A stretch of DNA of 64,000 nt from Candidatus Eisenbergiella merdavium (GTDB taxonomy: Bacteria; Bacillota; Clostridia; Lachnospirales; Lachnospiraceae). The position numbers were made by a program, and so were the translations under genes. The DNA is taken from positions 1 through 64,000 of the forward strand of contig DWWS01000029.1 of the NCBI GenBank assembly GCA_019119595.1, in the 5' to 3' direction. Below, piece by piece: positions 62,162-64,000 of the stretch (position 1 is its first letter; each line of letters opens with the position of its first letter). A model generated the notes under the pieces. The model saw nothing but the letters and a program-made list of their open reading frames with translations, had not been told where the DNA came from and searched no databases.

Positions 62162-63109
62162 CTGGTAGCCAAGCTTGAGCACCAGAGGCTGCGCATAATT
62201 GCCGAATTTGTCCCCGAACAGATTGATCCCGCCCACATGAACCGCATCTTCGGAAACGCCGATCTGAATGCTGATATAGGGCAAAGCAGAAAAAGAAATG
62301 TCGGAAATGGAGAGATCGTTGATCCGGATGCCGTCCAGATAAGTGCCGCTCTCATCCAGACGCCAGGTTTTGAGAAAGCCGTACTGCGTGGACAGAACGC
62401 TGTTCCAGGAAGGCGTAAGGGCCCCGCGGACGCCGCCGCAGTCGCAGGGGCTTTCGAAGATTCCAAGCTCGTGCCCGTTGATAAGGACGCTGATATCGCT
62501 TTTCCAGGGATCACGGTACATCGGCGCCTCGGAGCATGTCTCAAAGGAGAGCTCCAGCCATTTAAAGGTGATGCTGTTCATATATACAAAGGAAAAACGG
62601 TACTCCAGAAAGCCGGAATGGAACCAGACCCTCTGAGCGGAAAAACGGTCGGGATGGAAGAAGGAGAGAGGGGCGTCCTTCTCTCCTATGATACTGTATT
62701 CACTGCACAGGCCGCAGGTAGGAGTGATCGACTGCGCATCGGTGTAGCACCCCACCGGCATAGTCATGGTCAGGCTTTTGCTGGCTTCCTCCGTTTCAAC
62801 GGACGCTTCGCTGCTCAGATGAAAAATGATCTGAGATAAGGAGGGGGAACAAAGCTTGAGCATACCGCGCTCATGCGGCTTGTTTTCCGTGATGATCAGC
62901 CTGGCCTCGGCCAGGATGCTGACGGAGGTTGAAATGGTGGACATGGGAATCTGCAGCTCCTCAGAAAGCTCTCCGATGCTTTTGCTTCCGGACTGCAGCG
63001 CCCTGAGAATCTCGAGTCTGGTTTCTGACGAGAGGGCGCGGGCCGCCATCCGCAGAGCATGAATATCGTCCAGATTAAACTCAGCCGTTTTATTTCCGTT
63101 ATCCGCCAT
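62150..63109 (-). CDS. ArsR-type regulator with large C-terminal domain
   Basis: Transcription regulator of 319 aa. The winged helix is LSSETRLEILRALQSGSKSIGELSEELQIPMSTISTSVSIL. About 220 residues of beta-rich sequence follow (YRFSFVYMNSITFKWLELSFE, DCGGVRGALTPSWNSVLSTQYGF), probably a ligand-sensing domain; the segment CDCGG might bind metal. ArsR proteins are normally about 100 aa, so the extension is notable. The enolase-superfamily gene directly upstream on the same strand suggests control of sugar-acid breakdown; a metal is the alternative ligand. Confidence 0.82.
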   Translation of the reverse strand: MADNGNKTAEFNLDDIHALRMAARALSSETRLEILRALQSGSKSIGELSEELQIPMSTISTSVSILAEARLIITENKPHERGMLKLCSPSLSQIIFHLSSEASVETEEASKSLTMTMPVGCYTDAQSITPTCGLCSEYSIIGEKDAPLSFFHPDRFSAQRVWFHSGFLEYRFSFVYMNSITFKWLELSFETCSEAPMYRDPWKSDISVLINGHELGIFESPCDCGGVRGALTPSWNSVLSTQYGFLKTWRLDESGTYLDGIRINDLSISDISFSALPYISIQIGVSEDAVHVGGINLFGDKFGNYAQPLVLKLGYQLDR

Positions 63110-63126
63110 TTGAGTCCTCCTTTCGG

Positions 63127-63151
63127 GGCCGGATTTTTCCGGCCTTTTTTT
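63127..63151. promoter_or_regulatory. Hairpin in the ArsR gene leader, terminator-like on the + strand
   Basis: GGCCGGA (63127-63133), TTTT, TCCGGCC (63138-63144) then seven Ts on the + strand. Read in the gene's direction (minus) it lies just upstream of the SD CGAAAGGAGG, like the other SD-proximal hairpins. Confidence 0.6.
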
Positions 63152-63201
63152 GCAGGAAAAATCCGCTCTTATCCTTGATGCATCCGGTCTTATTCTTGCT
63201 G

Positions 63202-64000
63202 CTATATTTCGGGAGCCCAGACCAGTTCCATGCCGAAGCCGGGCTGGTCGGGAATCTGCAGGATACCGTTCTGCAGGCGGTAGCCCTGAAGCTCAATCCC
63301 CTCTATGGTGCCCGGGACGGCCTCCACGCAGGGAATATGATGCGGGTAAGCGGCCGCCAGATGCGCGCAGTAGTGTGTCTTTGTCACATTTCCCCAGGCA
63401 TGAGGAGAGGCAAGCCAGCCGTTTTCGCAGATCTCCTTCATCAGCGCTCTCCATTTTGTGAAGCCGTATCCGCATACGTCAGGCTGCCATACGTCAAGAA
63501 GGTTCTTTTGGGCCAGGTCTCTCAGGAGAGGGATATCGGTCATGGATTCCCCGTCTGCGATCCATGTCATAGGACGTTCCTTCTGCAGATAGGATTTCAG
63601 CGCCCGGTTTTTTCCCTCCTCCTCGCGGAACGGCTCCTCAAACCAGTAGATCGGCGTATCCCCGATCCCCTCCAGAAAAGCGATGCAGTCCTCCAGTGTG
63701 TATCCGTCGTTTGCGTCAACCATGACGGCGGTGCCGGGCAGGGCCTCATGGATGCCTCTGACAATTTCAATATCCCTCGCAAGTCCCTCGTCATGTGCCA
63801 TCCATTGATGGCTTCGGCCAATTTTTACCTTCAGGATCGTATGGCCCTGCTTCACGTCGTCGATGCTTTCCTGAATCACTCTGTCCGGGCCAAACGGACG
63901 GTCCTCAGGAATGATATCGTTCATATAGATGGCGCCGTCGTAAACGGGGGCCCGGAGAACGGCCGAGGGATTGAGCATCCGGCAGACCGGAATATTCAGA
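63202..64000 (-). CDS. Enolase-superfamily dehydratase (mandelate racemase/muconate lactonizing type), 5' end beyond window
   Basis: C-terminal 266 residues of a sugar-acid dehydratase or racemase; the frame remains open to the window edge (LNIPVCRMLNPSAVLR before the barrel). The catalytic Lys pair is in LKVKIGRSHQ, metal ligands in MVDANDGY, FEEPF and WIADGES, and the catalytic His region in SPHAWGN. That set fits mandelate racemase-type acid-sugar dehydratases. Probable role: first step in breakdown of an aldonic or uronic acid, possibly under control of the ArsR-type protein next to it. The specific substrate is unknown. Confidence 0.88.
   Translation of the reverse strand, partial: LNIPVCRMLNPSAVLRAPVYDGAIYMNDIIPEDRPFGPDRVIQESIDDVKQGHTILKVKIGRSHQWMAHDEGLARDIEIVRGIHEALPGTAVMVDANDGYTLEDCIAFLEGIGDTPIYWFEEPFREEEGKNRALKSYLQKERPMTWIADGESMTDIPLLRDLAQKNLLDVWQPDVCGYGFTKWRALMKEICENGWLASPHAWGNVTKTHYCAHLAAAYPHHIPCVEAVPGTIEGIELQGYRLQNGILQIPDQPGFGMELVWAPEI

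Overview
The window looks like chromosome from a spore-forming, anaerobic member of the Clostridia, most likely a gut-type Lachnospiraceae. The evidence is gene content: an alpha/beta-type small acid-soluble spore protein, a YtvI-type sporulation membrane protein, a PPi-type phosphofructokinase, a TM1266-type regulator linked to [FeFe]-hydrogenase systems, a two-gene SufC/SufB set, and tig-clpP-clpX-lon-engB order. Almost every gene is preceded by a purine-rich Shine-Dalgarno (SD) site. I saw no rRNA, tRNA, CRISPR array or complete insertion sequence.

Layout. 1-14.8 kb is a Gram-positive glycan-utilisation locus, all on the + strand: lipoprotein binding protein, two LplB/LplC-type permeases, an alpha/beta hydrolase, a GH98-like/NPCBM protein, a GH2 enzyme, a LacI regulator, a Cys-type sulfatase and a GH5-like enzyme, closed by a terminator. 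The enzymes have no signal peptide, so the substrate is probably an imported, sulfated oligosaccharide; the importer ATPase is not in the locus. 15-18.7 kb holds an Rpn-type nuclease, a MITE-like palindrome, PPi-phosphofructokinase and a HEAT-repeat protein. 18.8-24.9 kb holds an apparently self-regulated LacI repressor, glycogen phosphorylase and an XpaC-TelA pair. 25-29.8 kb holds a CYTH protein, a DJ-1 protein, a CBS protein, the spore protein, an unusual glycosyltransferase/MarR-like fusion and an AIM24 protein. 29.9-33.1 kb (minus strand) is a NitT/TauT-type ABC importer led by the TM1266 regulator. 33.5-40.2 kb is the trigger factor/Clp/Lon/EngB protein-quality block. 40.3-46.2 kb holds YtvI, a D-2-hydroxyacid dehydrogenase, TruA, VanZ, a MATE exporter and a histidine phosphatase.

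46.2-47.7 kb is an AT-richer two-gene cassette: a DUF4869-like protein coupled to a P-loop ATPase whose second half resembles a TOPRIM fold. It is the strongest candidate here for an undescribed system. 47.9-54.6 kb holds SufC/SufB, an aldose-epimerase-like protein, a DEDD exonuclease, an AEC transporter and three GNAT acetyltransferases. 54.7-57.9 kb is a response regulator/histidine kinase/PepSY lipoprotein operon (minus strand), divergent from a P-type ATPase (58.1 kb). The window closes with a MATE exporter, an ArsR-type regulator with a large C-terminal domain, and the 3' part of an enolase-superfamily dehydratase.

A recurring theme outside the genes is GC-rich hairpins placed just 5' of SD sites. 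At two loci (30.5 and 32.7 kb) the hairpin-plus-SD leader is exactly duplicated around a double-palindrome core; a third copy of the core lies at 52.9 kb. The lon leader carries a different array of four hairpins. Starts were set by SD spacing where the longest reading frame was implausible.
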